Below are positions 56,303 through 64,000 of a stretch of 64,000 nucleotides of DNA, one piece after another (position 1 is the stretch's first letter; every line of letters begins with the position of its first letter). The notes under the pieces were generated by a model. That model saw nothing but the letters and a program-made list of their open reading frames with translations, did no database searches and had not been told where the DNA came from. A program made the translations under genes and the position numbers. The stretch comes from Lachnospiraceae bacterium (GTDB lineage Bacteria > Bacillota > Clostridia > Lachnospirales > Lachnospiraceae). The stretch spans positions 62,001 through 126,000 of the forward strand of contig JAAZZQ010000022.1 in the NCBI GenBank assembly GCA_014239155.1, in the 5' to 3' direction.

Positions 56303-56354
56303 ATGCACAGACTGGTGCAGAAGAAATAAACCGCTAAGGTGGCACACCGATCAC
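56297..56354 (+). repeat. Terminator-linked repeat, copy 3
   Basis: TTTTTTATGCACAGAC then TGGTGCAGAAGAAATA, followed by CCGCTAAGGTGGCACACCGATC. It matches the modules of the copy at 47041-47136, with the CCGC/GTGG stem kept by a wobble pair. Confidence 0.6.
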
Positions 56355-56360
56355 ACAAAG

Positions 56361-56476
56361 AGGGAAAGTAATTTTCCCTTCTCGAGTGCACATGGGCGTT
56401 CAAATGAAATATGTCAGCAAGGCGACGGACGCTCCTCGGGCGAGTAGAGAAGATAAGACTTTCCTGCTTGATTGCG
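56361..56476 (+). repeat. Multi-hairpin repeat, copy 2
   Basis: AGGGAAA (56361-56367) pairs with TTTCCCT (56373-56379). GGGCGTTC (56394-56401) pairs with GGACGCTC (56427-56434) over a 25-nt loop that resembles the loop at 35747-35771. A third arm, CGAGTAG... (56441 on), pairs with TTCCTGCTTG (56461 on). Compared with copy 1, two base pairs of the central stem changed on both sides. Confidence 0.7.
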
Positions 56477-56505
56477 CACGAGTGTGGGAAGTAGGAGGAA
56501 TTTTG

Positions 56506-58122
56506 ATGAGGAGAAAGAAATATTTATTTTTCTGGCTATTATTAGGTGTAATAACAATGAGCATGCTTTTTGGTTGTGCTTCGCAAAATAGTGTAGTCTC
56601 GTCAGAAACAGTTGTTAGTAGTAAAGAGCGCGAGGAGGTTATTATTGCGATATCTACAGAGCCGTCTACATTAGATCCCTGTCAAGGTTGGGGGCATGGC
56701 AATACTCCACTAATACAAAGTACACTTATAAAATATAATGAGGAAATGTATTTTGAGAAGGATTTGGCAGTTGATTACAGTCTTGATAAAACAGGGTTGG
56801 TGTGGACATTTAAGCTGCGCGATGATGCGCGTTTTACAGACGGAAAAGCAGTTACGGCGGAGGATGTGGTATTTACTTTTGAGACAGCGAAGGCTGCGCA
56901 AGCTTCGATAGACTTGACTTTTCTGGAAAAAGTGGAGGCAAGAAATGACACAACTGTCACTTTTTTACTGTCAAAGCCAACTTCTGTATTTCTCAATACA
57001 ATTGCATCGGTGGGGATTATTCCAAAACATGCATATGGCACAGATTATGGAGTTAATCCGGTTGGTTCTGGACCGTGGAAGTTTGTTCAGTGGAATCCAC
57101 AGGAGCAGTTAATTTTGGAGGCGAATGAGGATTATTATGGAACAATTCCTTCTATTAAAAAAGTAACGATTGTTTTTATGACAGAGGAGGCTGCCTTTGG
57201 GGCAGTGCAGGCGGGGCAAGTTGACATCGCATTGACGGCGGCGACGCTTGCAGATAAAGAGATTGCGGGTTATCATCTGGCGCGTGTCACTTCTGTGGAC
57301 AATCGCGGCTTTACGCTGCCAATATTGCCCAATGAAGGAAACGTTACGGAAGGCGGATATCCGATTGGCAATAATGTGACTTGCAATTTGGAAATCCGTC
57401 AGGCGATTGCCTATGCAATAGATCGAGAATTGATTGCCAAAGTGGCACTAAATGGTTTTGGGACACCTTGCTATTCCGAGAATGATGGAATGCCTTGGAA
57501 TAATTCCGCAGTACTGATTGAGGCAGATGTTGATTATGCAAAGAAATTGCTTGCGGATGCAGGTTGGGTGGATTCTGATGGAGATGGTATTGTGGAAAAG
57601 GAGGGAATTAAGGCGGAGTTTACTGTTTTGTACCCAAGTGGTGATTCTGTCCGCCAAGCAGTGGCAATGGCGACTGCAGAGCAGGTAAAACAAATTGGCA
57701 TTCATATTATAGTGGAAGGAACGAGTTGGGATGATTTATCTAAACGTATGTTCTCTAATGGCGTTATGATGGGATGGGGCGCAGCAAATCCTTATGAAAG
57801 TTACTGTCTGTATTACAGCAAAGGTGCATTTCAGGAGGATTTTTACAATCCAGAAGGGTATCAATTACAGAAAACGGACGCCTATTTGTCCGCAGCTATG
57901 GAAGCACTGACAACAGAGAAAGCGTATGAATATTGGCGGCTTGCACAATGGAATGGTGAAACAGGTACCTGTATGAAGGGGATTTGCCCGTGGGTGTGGA
58001 TTGTCAATGTGGACCATTTATATTATGTGCGTGACGGGCTTGATATTGGAAGACAGCAGCTTCACCCACATGGTGCTTCTATGCCGTTGCTGCAAAATCT
58101 GCATACATGGCGGTGGATGTGA
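56506..58122 (+). CDS. Nickel/peptide-type ABC solute-binding lipoprotein
   Basis: A 538-residue family 5 solute-binding protein. The signal peptide ends MSMLFGCAS, with lipidated Cys near 24. Family stretches include IAISTEPSTLDPCQGWGHGN near 48, RDDARFTDGKAVTAEDVVF near 105, GSGPWKFVQW near 180, LEIRQAIAYAIDRELI near 290 and a C-terminal RQQLHPHGASMPLLQ. This is the OppA/NikA group; the HPHG ending and five-gene operon suggest nickel or a metal-chelate complex, but peptides remain possible. The ATG at 56506 follows AGGAGG; the frame opens earlier at 56386 across the repeat element, which is unlikely to be coding. Confidence 0.88.
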   Translation: MRRKKYLFFWLLLGVITMSMLFGCASQNSVVSSETVVSSKEREEVIIAISTEPSTLDPCQGWGHGNTPLIQSTLIKYNEEMYFEKDLAVDYSLDKTGLVWTFKLRDDARFTDGKAVTAEDVVFTFETAKAAQASIDLTFLEKVEARNDTTVTFLLSKPTSVFLNTIASVGIIPKHAYGTDYGVNPVGSGPWKFVQWNPQEQLILEANEDYYGTIPSIKKVTIVFMTEEAAFGAVQAGQVDIALTAATLADKEIAGYHLARVTSVDNRGFTLPILPNEGNVTEGGYPIGNNVTCNLEIRQAIAYAIDRELIAKVALNGFGTPCYSENDGMPWNNSAVLIEADVDYAKKLLADAGWVDSDGDGIVEKEGIKAEFTVLYPSGDSVRQAVAMATAEQVKQIGIHIIVEGTSWDDLSKRMFSNGVMMGWGAANPYESYCLYYSKGAFQEDFYNPEGYQLQKTDAYLSAAMEALTTEKAYEYWRLAQWNGETGTCMKGICPWVWIVNVDHLYYVRDGLDIGRQQLHPHGASMPLLQNLHTWRWM

Positions 58123-58247
58123 TATGGATGTCAGAAAAGCGGCAAATTGGCGTAAAGGGAATAAGACAGTTGTGTCAGAAATAAAGGTAGAATTTGTATA
58201 ACAGTTGGAAAAATAGGGCACTTGTGTCAGAAATGAGGTGCAACGAC

Positions 58248-59240
58248 GTGAAAAATACGGTTAAGCAGATTGTTTTATTATTCTTAAAAAACAGTATACG
58301 AATGTTATCCCTACTCTTTGCAGTTAGCATTATCTCGTTTGCGTTGGTGAGTGTTTCCCCAATCGATCCAGTACAGCAGTACATTATGGGAATTGGACCT
58401 GTCTCAGAAGAACAGCGCGCTGAGATTGAGGCGTATTGGGGGCTTGATAGACCGCCAGTTGCGCGTTATATTCGCTGGTTGTCCGCCTTGTTTCGCGGAG
58501 ATTTTGGCACCTCGTTATTGTATCGCAGACCTGTGACTGAAATTATTTTAGAGCGCTTTCAAAATTCGCTTGTTCTAATGCTGTGCGCGTGGGGAGTCTC
58601 AGGAATCATTGGGTTTTCGTTGGGCTGCGTTATGGGCATGAATCAGGGAAAATGGCAGGATAGGTTGTTCCGAAAGTTATGCTATTTTCTGAGCAGTGTG
58701 CCAACTTTTTGGCTGGGGCTTGTATTTTTGTTGCTTTTTTCTGTAAGATTAGGTTGGTTTCCAGTTGGATTTTCGACGCCAATCGGAATGCGCAACAGTG
58801 AAGTGCGTATATGGCAGCGTTTGCATCATTTAGCATTACCAGCATTCACATTGAGTTTAATGTCTTTTTCCGACATTGCGCTTCATACAAGGCAGAAGAT
58901 GATTGATGTAATGAATAGTGCATATGTTTTATTTGCGCGTGCGCGCGGGGAGTTTGGATGGACATTGTTTGTTCGTCATGGATTGCGCAATACGCTTTTG
59001 CCAGCGCTAACATTGCAGTTTGCTTCATTTGCAGAGCTTTTTGGTGGTTCGGTGCTTGCAGAGAATGTATTTTCGTATCCGGGGCTTGGCTCTGCGGTCT
59101 CCGCGGCAGGACTTCATTCTGATGTGCCACTTTTGTTGGGGATCACACTGTTTTCGACTCTGTTCGTCTGCATAGGAAATATGACAGCCAATCTGTTGTA
59201 TGGTGTTATTGATCCCAAAATTAGGGAGGCGCAGTCATGA
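58248..59240 (+). CDS. Nickel/peptide-type ABC permease (NikB/DppB-like)
   Basis: A permease of about 330 residues. The first helix is near residues 10-32; a large loop with IMGIGPVSEEQRAEIEAYWGLDRPP follows, then five more helices. The EAA-type loop YVLFARARGEFGWTLFVRHGLRN near 235 and ENVFSYPGLGSAV near 285 are family marks. The GTG at 58248 has GAGGTG seven bases upstream; ATG 58233 is an alternative. It ends in a 4-bp ATGA overlap with the partner permease. Confidence 0.92.
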   Translation: MKNTVKQIVLLFLKNSIRMLSLLFAVSIISFALVSVSPIDPVQQYIMGIGPVSEEQRAEIEAYWGLDRPPVARYIRWLSALFRGDFGTSLLYRRPVTEIILERFQNSLVLMLCAWGVSGIIGFSLGCVMGMNQGKWQDRLFRKLCYFLSSVPTFWLGLVFLLLFSVRLGWFPVGFSTPIGMRNSEVRIWQRLHHLALPAFTLSLMSFSDIALHTRQKMIDVMNSAYVLFARARGEFGWTLFVRHGLRNTLLPALTLQFASFAELFGGSVLAENVFSYPGLGSAVSAAGLHSDVPLLLGITLFSTLFVCIGNMTANLLYGVIDPKIREAQS

Positions 59241-60121
59241 AAAAGTTAAGACAATGGTTATTTCATTGGCAGCAATGGAAAACACCATTGCTGCCAATGA
59301 AACGTTTGAATGTACGAACAAAAGCCTTTGCGCTGACAGTGATTTTGTTTTCTCTAATTGTGACAATTTATGGAGTTGGTATATTGATTCCACAAAAGGC
59401 AGTTGCGACAGACTTTGCCCATGCGAAACAACCTCCATCGTGGCAGCATTTGTTTGGTACAGACAATCTGGGACGTGACATTTTAGTGCGCACTTTAAAA
59501 GGGATGTCAGTCAGCGTGACAATAGGCATTGTGGCTTCATGCATTAGTGCAGTGATTGGAATTTTGATTGGCATTGCGGCAGCGGTGGGTTCCCGCTTTT
59601 GGGACAGTGTGATAAATTGGCTGATTGATTTGATAATGGGGATTCCACACACGGTTTTTATTATATTGATTTCTTTTGCTTTGGGAAGAGGACTTAAAGG
59701 GCTGTTGGCTGGTATTGCGGCAACACACTGGGCAAGCCTTGCAAGGCTGATACGAGGAGAGGTGCTGCAACTGCGCAATCAGCATTATATCACGGTGTCG
59801 CGTCGTCTGGGGAAGTCAGGTAGCTGGATTTTGATCCATCATATGCTACCGCATCTAGTGCCACAGTTTTTGGTAGGGTTGATTTTAATGTTTCCTCATG
59901 CCATATTGCATGAGGCGTCTATCTCTTTTTTGGGGTATGGATTACCACCGGAACAACCAGCAGTCGGTATTATACTGGCGGAGAGTATGACCTATCTATC
60001 CGCTGGAATGTGGTGGATGGCGGTGTTTCCCGGGCTAGTTTTAGTGCTGATAGTTTGGCTAATTGACCAACTAGGAGAAAATCTGCGCAGGGTGATTGAC
60101 CCATTTCACGCGCAGGAGTAG
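59237..60121 (+). CDS. Nickel/peptide-type ABC permease (NikC/DppC-like)
   Basis: A 294-residue permease with a first helix near residues 33-55 and a five-helix core. HLFGTDNLGRDILVRTLKG near 73 and the EAA-type loop HYITVSRRLGKSGSWILIHHMLPH near 183 are diagnostic, as is EASISFLGYGLPPEQPAVG near 227. It overlaps the upstream permease by ATGA and is followed by the two ATPase genes. Confidence 0.93.
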   Translation: MKKLRQWLFHWQQWKTPLLPMKRLNVRTKAFALTVILFSLIVTIYGVGILIPQKAVATDFAHAKQPPSWQHLFGTDNLGRDILVRTLKGMSVSVTIGIVASCISAVIGILIGIAAAVGSRFWDSVINWLIDLIMGIPHTVFIILISFALGRGLKGLLAGIAATHWASLARLIRGEVLQLRNQHYITVSRRLGKSGSWILIHHMLPHLVPQFLVGLILMFPHAILHEASISFLGYGLPPEQPAVGIILAESMTYLSAGMWWMAVFPGLVLVLIVWLIDQLGENLRRVIDPFHAQE

Positions 60122-60151
60122 AAGATTAAAAAATGTTTCATAGAGGTGTTT

Positions 60152-61090
60152 ATGGATAACAAACAAAATCCTCCAATTTTGGAGGTCGATAATCTATCCA
60201 TTTCTTTTCAAATGTACGATGGTAGATTTGATCAAAAGGCGCTGCAAATTATTTCTGAGTTGAATATAAAAATATACGCAGGAGAGATTCTAGCAATTGC
60301 TGGCTCATCTGGCTCGGGAAAAAGCCTGCTTGCCTCAGCGATTTTGGGGATTTTGCCAAACAATGCGACTGTCACTGGAAAGATGTGCTATAATGGTCAA
60401 ATGTTGACTCCCAAATTACAGAAACGTTTAAGGGGAACTGAGATTGCGCTGGTACCACAGTCTGTAGATTTTCTTGACCCATTAATGCAGGTAGGAACAC
60501 AGGCAGACGGGCATAAAAAGCCATTTCCTACACAGAAAAGACGCAGGTTCTTTCAGCGGTTTGGTTTGCCTAGTGGAATAGAGAAATGTTATCCCTTTCA
60601 ACTTTCCGGTGGCATGGCGCGGCGCGTTTTGGTCTCCACAGCGCTGATTGCAGATGCACAATTGATTATTGCTGACGAGCCGACACCGGGTATGGGTCTA
60701 GAACAGGCATTGGATACATTGAAAATGTTTCGAGAGATGGCAGATGACAAGAAAGCAGTAATTTTAATTACGCATGATATTGATCTTGCATTTGCAGTTG
60801 CAGACAGAATCGCAGTTTTTTATGCTGGAACGATTGTGGAAACTGCAAATGCCCATGACTTTCAGATAGGGCCAGTCGCGTTGCGTCATCCATATAGTAA
60901 AGCACTTTGGCGCGCGTTGCCGCAAAATGAGTTTGAGTCGATAGCAGGAGTGCAGCCCTATGCTGGAAATTTACCGAAGGGATGTTTGTTTGCGCCACGA
61001 TGCAAGTGCAAAACGCCAAGGTGTATGCAGGAGTCCCCGCCTTTGCGAATGTTGCGTGGTGGAGAAGTGCGGTGCTTTTGTGCAAAGTAG
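60152..61090 (+). CDS. Nickel/peptide-type ABC ATPase (NikD/DppD-like)
   Basis: An ATPase of about 312 residues. Motifs are Walker A GSSGSGKSL near 51 (Ser-Leu replaces the usual Ser-Thr), ABC signature LSGGMARR near 152, Walker B LIIADEPTPGMG near 170 and H-loop ILITHDIDLA near 207. The C-terminal oligopeptide/dipeptide extension shows LPKGCLFAPRCKCKTPRCMQ with clustered Cys, as usual for DppD/NikD and likely to bind an Fe-S cluster. In the signature the usual Gln is Met and in Walker B PTTALD is PTPGMG, so sequence drift is notable. Confidence 0.9.
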   Translation: MDNKQNPPILEVDNLSISFQMYDGRFDQKALQIISELNIKIYAGEILAIAGSSGSGKSLLASAILGILPNNATVTGKMCYNGQMLTPKLQKRLRGTEIALVPQSVDFLDPLMQVGTQADGHKKPFPTQKRRRFFQRFGLPSGIEKCYPFQLSGGMARRVLVSTALIADAQLIIADEPTPGMGLEQALDTLKMFREMADDKKAVILITHDIDLAFAVADRIAVFYAGTIVETANAHDFQIGPVALRHPYSKALWRALPQNEFESIAGVQPYAGNLPKGCLFAPRCKCKTPRCMQESPPLRMLRGGEVRCFCAK

Positions 61091-61113
61091 GGAATGGAAG
61101 GGGAATAACGCAA

Positions 61114-61737
61114 ATGTGTCTCAAGGCAAAAGACATTAGCTTTCGATATGCAAAGCATCAGTCGTGGATAGTCCAAAATCTAAACTTTTGTGTAGAGCAA
61201 GGAACTTGTGTCGGTTTATCTGCGCCAAGCGGAGCAGGAAAGTCCACTCTGGCAATGTTACTTGCAGGATATCTAACACCTGTGGAAGGTGAAATTTTGT
61301 TAAATGAAAAGCCGCTTTCAAAGAAGGGTATCTGTCCAGTGCAATTAATTTATCAACATCCAGAGCAGACAGTCAATCCGCGCTGGCGATTGCGTAAAGT
61401 GCTTGAGGAGAGCGGGCAAATTTCGGAGGAACTTCTTGCTGCGCTTGGTATTGAATCCGCATGGTTAGGACGCTTTCCGCAAGAACTTTCCGGCGGAGAA
61501 TTACAACGATTTTGTGTTGCACGTGCACTGATGAGCGGGGCGCCTTTTTTGATATGCGATGAGATTAGCACGATGCTAGATGCCATTACACAGGCGCAGA
61601 TTTGGCATGTGGTCTGCGACGAGGCAAAAAAACGTAACATGGGAATTGTAGTCATTACACACAACTATCATTTGGCAAGACACTTGTGCAGCCAGATTTA
61701 TGATTTGCATAAAATCCAAAATACTGAGAAAATTTAA
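61114..61737 (+). CDS. Nickel/peptide-type ABC ATPase (NikE/DppF-like), short form
   Basis: A 207-residue ATPase, shorter than most partners because it ends soon after the H-loop and lacks the C-terminal oligopeptide-binding extension. Motifs are Walker A SAPSGAGKSTL near 36, LSGGELQR near 127, Walker B FLICDEISTMLD near 147 and H-loop IVVITHNYHLARHL near 180. The ATG at 61114 (MCLKAKDISFRYAKH) follows AAGGGG and starts 23 bases after the partner gene; the earlier in-frame start at 60982 lies inside the partner and is rejected. A hairpin with T run follows at 61778. Confidence 0.88.
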   Translation: MCLKAKDISFRYAKHQSWIVQNLNFCVEQGTCVGLSAPSGAGKSTLAMLLAGYLTPVEGEILLNEKPLSKKGICPVQLIYQHPEQTVNPRWRLRKVLEESGQISEELLAALGIESAWLGRFPQELSGGELQRFCVARALMSGAPFLICDEISTMLDAITQAQIWHVVCDEAKKRNMGIVVITHNYHLARHLCSQIYDLHKIQNTEKI

Positions 61738-62196
61738 GATTTGAGAACGTCTTTTCTTTACTACCAAAAGTATTTTTCTGGTATTTGATAACCAGTTTTT
61801 CCAAAAACATAGACTTTTTTACATTAGTTGTGAATTGTAACAATTAATTTCTAAGATATTGGTTTGGAATGAGCAATTGGAATATCTTGCAATTTAAAGA
61901 TAGCAGAGTTATTATGTTTGTAAAGATAGACAAATAAGAATTATGAATAAAAGTGAAAGAGACGGCATTATTCAGAGATGTAAATACTACAGAGAATATA
62001 CGTGTGGAAGATTAATACCACAAAAAATAAGAGTATAGGGCGGAGTCTGCCGGATGGGTGCCTGTGGAGTTAGGAGAGAAATCAAACAGTTTTGATTACG
62101 AGGATAATAAAGCAGAAAACCCATTGGATTTAAACAATGGGTAGTTCACTATAAAATTTGAGAAATAGAATAGCAACTTTGTGTTAGGAGAATATT
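61738..62196. other. 459-bp gap with a terminator and possible gene debris
   Basis: A hairpin CTGGT/ACCAG with T run (61778-61800) ends the transporter operon. A 31-codon frame at 61943-62038 contains ERDGIIQRCKYYREY, reminiscent of the start of HI0074-type nucleotidyltransferase-partner (HEPN-like) proteins, then stops. A second open stretch to 62145 continues in another frame, with GWVPVELGEKSNSFDYED. ACCCATTG/CAATGGGT (62119-62142) forms a hairpin. It is most likely decayed coding DNA; no intact gene was seen. Confidence 0.4.
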
Positions 62197-62721
62197 ATGA
62201 TACAGTTTTTAAAGGGAGATATTACGAAAATAGACAATGTGGATGCGATTGTAAATGCGGCAAATAGTAGTTTGCTTGGCGGCGGAGGCGTTGACGGGGC
62301 AATACATCGGGCGGCGGGACCAGAATTATTGTTTGAGTGCCGATTGCTTGGTGGTTGCAAGACAGGGCAAGCAAAGATAACAAAGGCATATAGGATTCCT
62401 TGTCAATATATTATTCATACTGTTGGACCTGTGTGGAATGGAGGAAGCCACAACGAGGACGAATTGCTTGCCGACTGTTATCGTAATTCGCTTAAGCTTG
62501 CCGCAGAGCATAAGATTAGAAAGATTGCATTTCCGTCCATATCAACAGGGATTTATGCATTTCCGGTGGAACGGGCAGCAAGGATTGCAGTGGGAACTGT
62601 TCAACAATACTTAAAAGAAAATCAGGATTTGTTTGATATTGTTTTGTGGGTATTGTTTAATGACAGAACCAAGGCTGTTTATTGTGACGCTGCAACATTG
62701 TTGATGAAAGAAGAATACTAA
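62197..62721 (+). CDS. Macrodomain protein, ADP-ribose/O-acetyl-ADP-ribose hydrolase type
   Basis: A 174-residue single macrodomain (YmdB/MacroD-like). It starts [40 protein letters not shown], which holds the ADP-ribose-binding Asp, the catalytic Asn-Ala-Ala-Asn and the glycine-rich loop. [23 protein letters not shown] and the distal loop [19 protein letters not shown] complete the pocket. It should remove ADP-ribose from proteins or deacetylate O-acetyl-ADP-ribose. The stop is one base before the start of the HD gene, so translation is coupled. Confidence 0.93.
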   Translation: MIQFLKGDITKIDNVDAIVNAANSSLLGGGGVDGAIHRAAGPELLFECRLLGGCKTGQAKITKAYRIPCQYIIHTVGPVWNGGSHNEDELLADCYRNSLKLAAEHKIRKIAFPSISTGIYAFPVERAARIAVGTVQQYLKENQDLFDIVLWVLFNDRTKAVYCDAATLLMKEEY

Positions 62722-62722
62722 T

Positions 62723-63493
62723 ATGAAAATTGACAAACAAAAAGCGTTAAAAGCGTTTCAAGAATACACGACACACTATGATGTGTCAGATGAAAAAGTA
62801 AAATTGAAGATTGACCATACTTATAGAGTGTGTGGACTTTGCCAACAGATTGCAGTGCAGTCTGGATTTGATGAAAATGAGATAGAGTTAGCGTGGTTGA
62901 CAGGATTGCTGCATGATGTTGGGCGATTTGAACAATTAAAAAGATATGGTACTTTTATAGATGCACAATCCATAGATCATGCAGAATTTGGCGCCAATAT
63001 TTTATTCAAAGAGGGAAGAATTAGAGATTATATTGAGGATGCTTCGGAGGACCAACTGCTTGAAAAAACAGTGCGGTGCCACAGTGCATATCGCGTGCCT
63101 GCTCATTATACAGAGCGCGAGAAAAAGTTTGCAGACCTGCTCCGCGATGCAGATAAGATAGATATTTTAAAGGTTAATATTACTGTGCCAATTGAGGAAA
63201 TCTACAATGTGACTACTTATGACCTGAAACATTGTATAGTGACAGAGGAAGTGATGCAGGCGTTTTTTGAAGAACATGCGGTTCTTCGCAGCTTGAAGAA
63301 AACACCAGTTGATAATTTGGTTGGACATATCTCTCTTGTGTATGAGTTGGTTTATCCAATTAGCCGTAAGCTTGTGCATCAACAAAAGGATTTGGATAAA
63401 CTAATGAGTTTTCAGTCCGAACTTCCGGAAACCAATGCACAATTTGCAAAAATTCGGGAGAAGATAACAACATATATGGAGCAAATCCAGTAA
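62723..63493 (+). CDS. HD-domain phosphohydrolase
   Basis: A 256-residue metal-dependent phosphohydrolase. HTYRVCGLCQQIA near 33 supplies the first His, WLTGLLHDVGRFEQLKRYGT near 55 the HD motif, SIDHAEFGANIL near 82 a further His, and LRDADKIDILKVN near 140 the last Asp. This is the small HDIG/HD-hydrolase group acting on nucleotides or related phosphates; the substrate is not evident. It is coupled to the macrodomain gene with a one-base gap, suggesting linked processing of ADP-ribose-like or nucleotide metabolites. Confidence 0.88.
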   Translation: MKIDKQKALKAFQEYTTHYDVSDEKVKLKIDHTYRVCGLCQQIAVQSGFDENEIELAWLTGLLHDVGRFEQLKRYGTFIDAQSIDHAEFGANILFKEGRIRDYIEDASEDQLLEKTVRCHSAYRVPAHYTEREKKFADLLRDADKIDILKVNITVPIEEIYNVTTYDLKHCIVTEEVMQAFFEEHAVLRSLKKTPVDNLVGHISLVYELVYPISRKLVHQQKDLDKLMSFQSELPETNAQFAKIREKITTYMEQIQ

Positions 63494-63926
63494 AAGATTA
63501 GAATCATTACTGTTCATGAGAAGGGAAGGCATGTCTTTTTGATAAGGGCGGCAGTGAGGCAAACAGTGGCGGCGGTTAGCTTATGGGATATATCAATGAT
63601 CCTGCAAGTAGGTCGTGTGATTTGGGTATTCCGTGTGTCGAGTGTTATGGCGTGCGTCTTGTCTATTTTTATCATGATCCAGAGCGATTTTGGAAATATA
63701 TCCGATCAGTACGAAAACTTTAAGAGTTGCGTTATCTCACACAGAGGAGGCGATTACCTCTTGGCGTGGGATATTTTTTCGGTTTATACAAATAAAAGCC
63801 CTATAACACGATAGACGCCGTCCGGTTTTGTGTGAGGGATATTTTTCGTTTTAGAAATATAGATAAATAAAAGATTTTAGGTAATATTTGAGAATATTAT
63901 AGAAAGGAATGTGGAAACAAAAGATT
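63494..63926. other. 433-bp gap before the EamA gene
   Basis: No convincing gene. A 46-codon frame at 63583-63720 (Cys-rich start, ending FWKYIRSVRKL) lacks a ribosome site. Two related A/T-rich stretches, GGGATATTTTTTCG at 63769 and GGGATATTTTTCG at 63837, each run into AAATAAAAG and form an imperfect direct repeat. CTCACACA (63738) and TGTGTGAG (about 63827) form a long-range inverted pair. Confidence 0.35.
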
Positions 63927-64000
63927 ATGAACAAATTTATTTTTCGGCAGTCTATGATTTTATTTATGGCTGCCACAGTTTGGGGAGTTGCCTTTGTTGC
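63927..64000 (+). CDS. EamA/DMT-type transporter, 5' end only
   Basis: The frame opens at ATG 63927 and runs off the window after about 24 residues (MNKFIFRQSMILFMAATVWG then VAFV). The basic start followed by a helix with AATVWGVAFV is the typical opening of EamA/RhaT-family small-molecule exporters (AAxxWGxxFV). The call rests on one helix only. Confidence 0.6.
   Translation, partial: MNKFIFRQSMILFMAATVWGVAFV

Noticed and set aside
56386-56505. Upstream extension of the nickel/peptide binding protein
   Set aside because: The extra 40 codons cover a structured repeat. The ATG at 56506 has AGGAGG and starts a proper lipoprotein signal peptide.
60982-61113. Upstream extension of the second nickel/peptide ATPase
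   Set aside because: It lies within the preceding ATPase gene in another frame and would add 44 residues unrelated to the family.
63583-63720. A 46-codon Cys-containing frame before the EamA gene
   Set aside because: There is no ribosome site, promoter or recognised family, and an in-frame stop lies just upstream.
1-64000. CRISPR arrays, tRNA/rRNA genes, prophage or intact insertion sequences
   Set aside because: No regularly spaced repeats, cloverleaf-like tracts, transposase or phage structural genes were recognised by eye.

Overview
The window looks like chromosomal DNA of a low-GC Gram-positive bacterium, most likely a motile Lachnospiraceae-type clostridium. The reasons are Firmicutes-style Shine-Dalgarno sites and sigma-A promoters, three methyl-accepting chemotaxis proteins, an HD-GYP protein, and a beta-mannan oligosaccharide locus whose gene set closely resembles the one described in Roseburia intestinalis. 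The species cannot be fixed from the sequence. No tRNA, rRNA, CRISPR array, intact insertion sequence or prophage was seen.

Layout. 1-887: 5' part of a chemoreceptor gene. 1248-3993: ABC-2 exporter with a LytTR regulator and a DUF3021-like membrane protein. 4063-8899: beta-galactoside cassette (GH42 enzyme, GPH symporter, divergent LacI regulator) with four near-palindromic operator-like sites. 8916-12780: potassium channel with a C-terminal RyR domain preceded by a previously uncalled 56-residue ORF, a divergent PIN/NYN-like protein, an XRE regulator and a GNAT enzyme. 13011-19894: Amt-PII fusion, HD-GYP, NUDIX, LacI regulator, DegV, aldose epimerase. 20046-22472: large chemoreceptor.

22674-41706 is mostly sugar use. 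It holds a GH36 alpha-galactosidase, LacI and AraC regulators, an ABC importer, a cellobiose 2-epimerase-like enzyme, two GH130 phosphorylases, two SGNH acetyl esterases (CE17-like and CE2-like), an orphan sugar-binding lipoprotein next to a chemoreceptor, mannose-6-phosphate isomerase and class II fructose-bisphosphate aldolase. Together they would import acetylated galacto(gluco)mannan oligosaccharides, strip acetyl and galactosyl groups, turn mannobiose into mannosyl-glucose, phosphorolyse it to mannose-1-phosphate, and feed glycolysis. No endo-mannanase or phosphomannomutase lies in the window.

41757-64000 mixes housekeeping genes (pyrG, ftsH, uvrC) with accessory ones: a nonsense-interrupted small gene, decayed ABC transporter remnants, a deformylase paralogue plus a YunG-like protein, a polar amino acid ABC importer, tandem DUF1963/YwqG proteins, a nickel/peptide-type ABC importer, a macrodomain-HD pair, and the start of an EamA-type transporter.

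The least expected content is intergenic. There are three families of dispersed structured repeats: a roughly 138-bp element with GTTACAG...CTGTTAC ends, a terminator-linked element, and a multi-hairpin element whose two copies show compensatory base changes. There is also a consensus promoter directly followed by a terminator in front of the ammonium transporter, and several well-placed operator-like repeats. All functional calls rest on motif reading without database searches.
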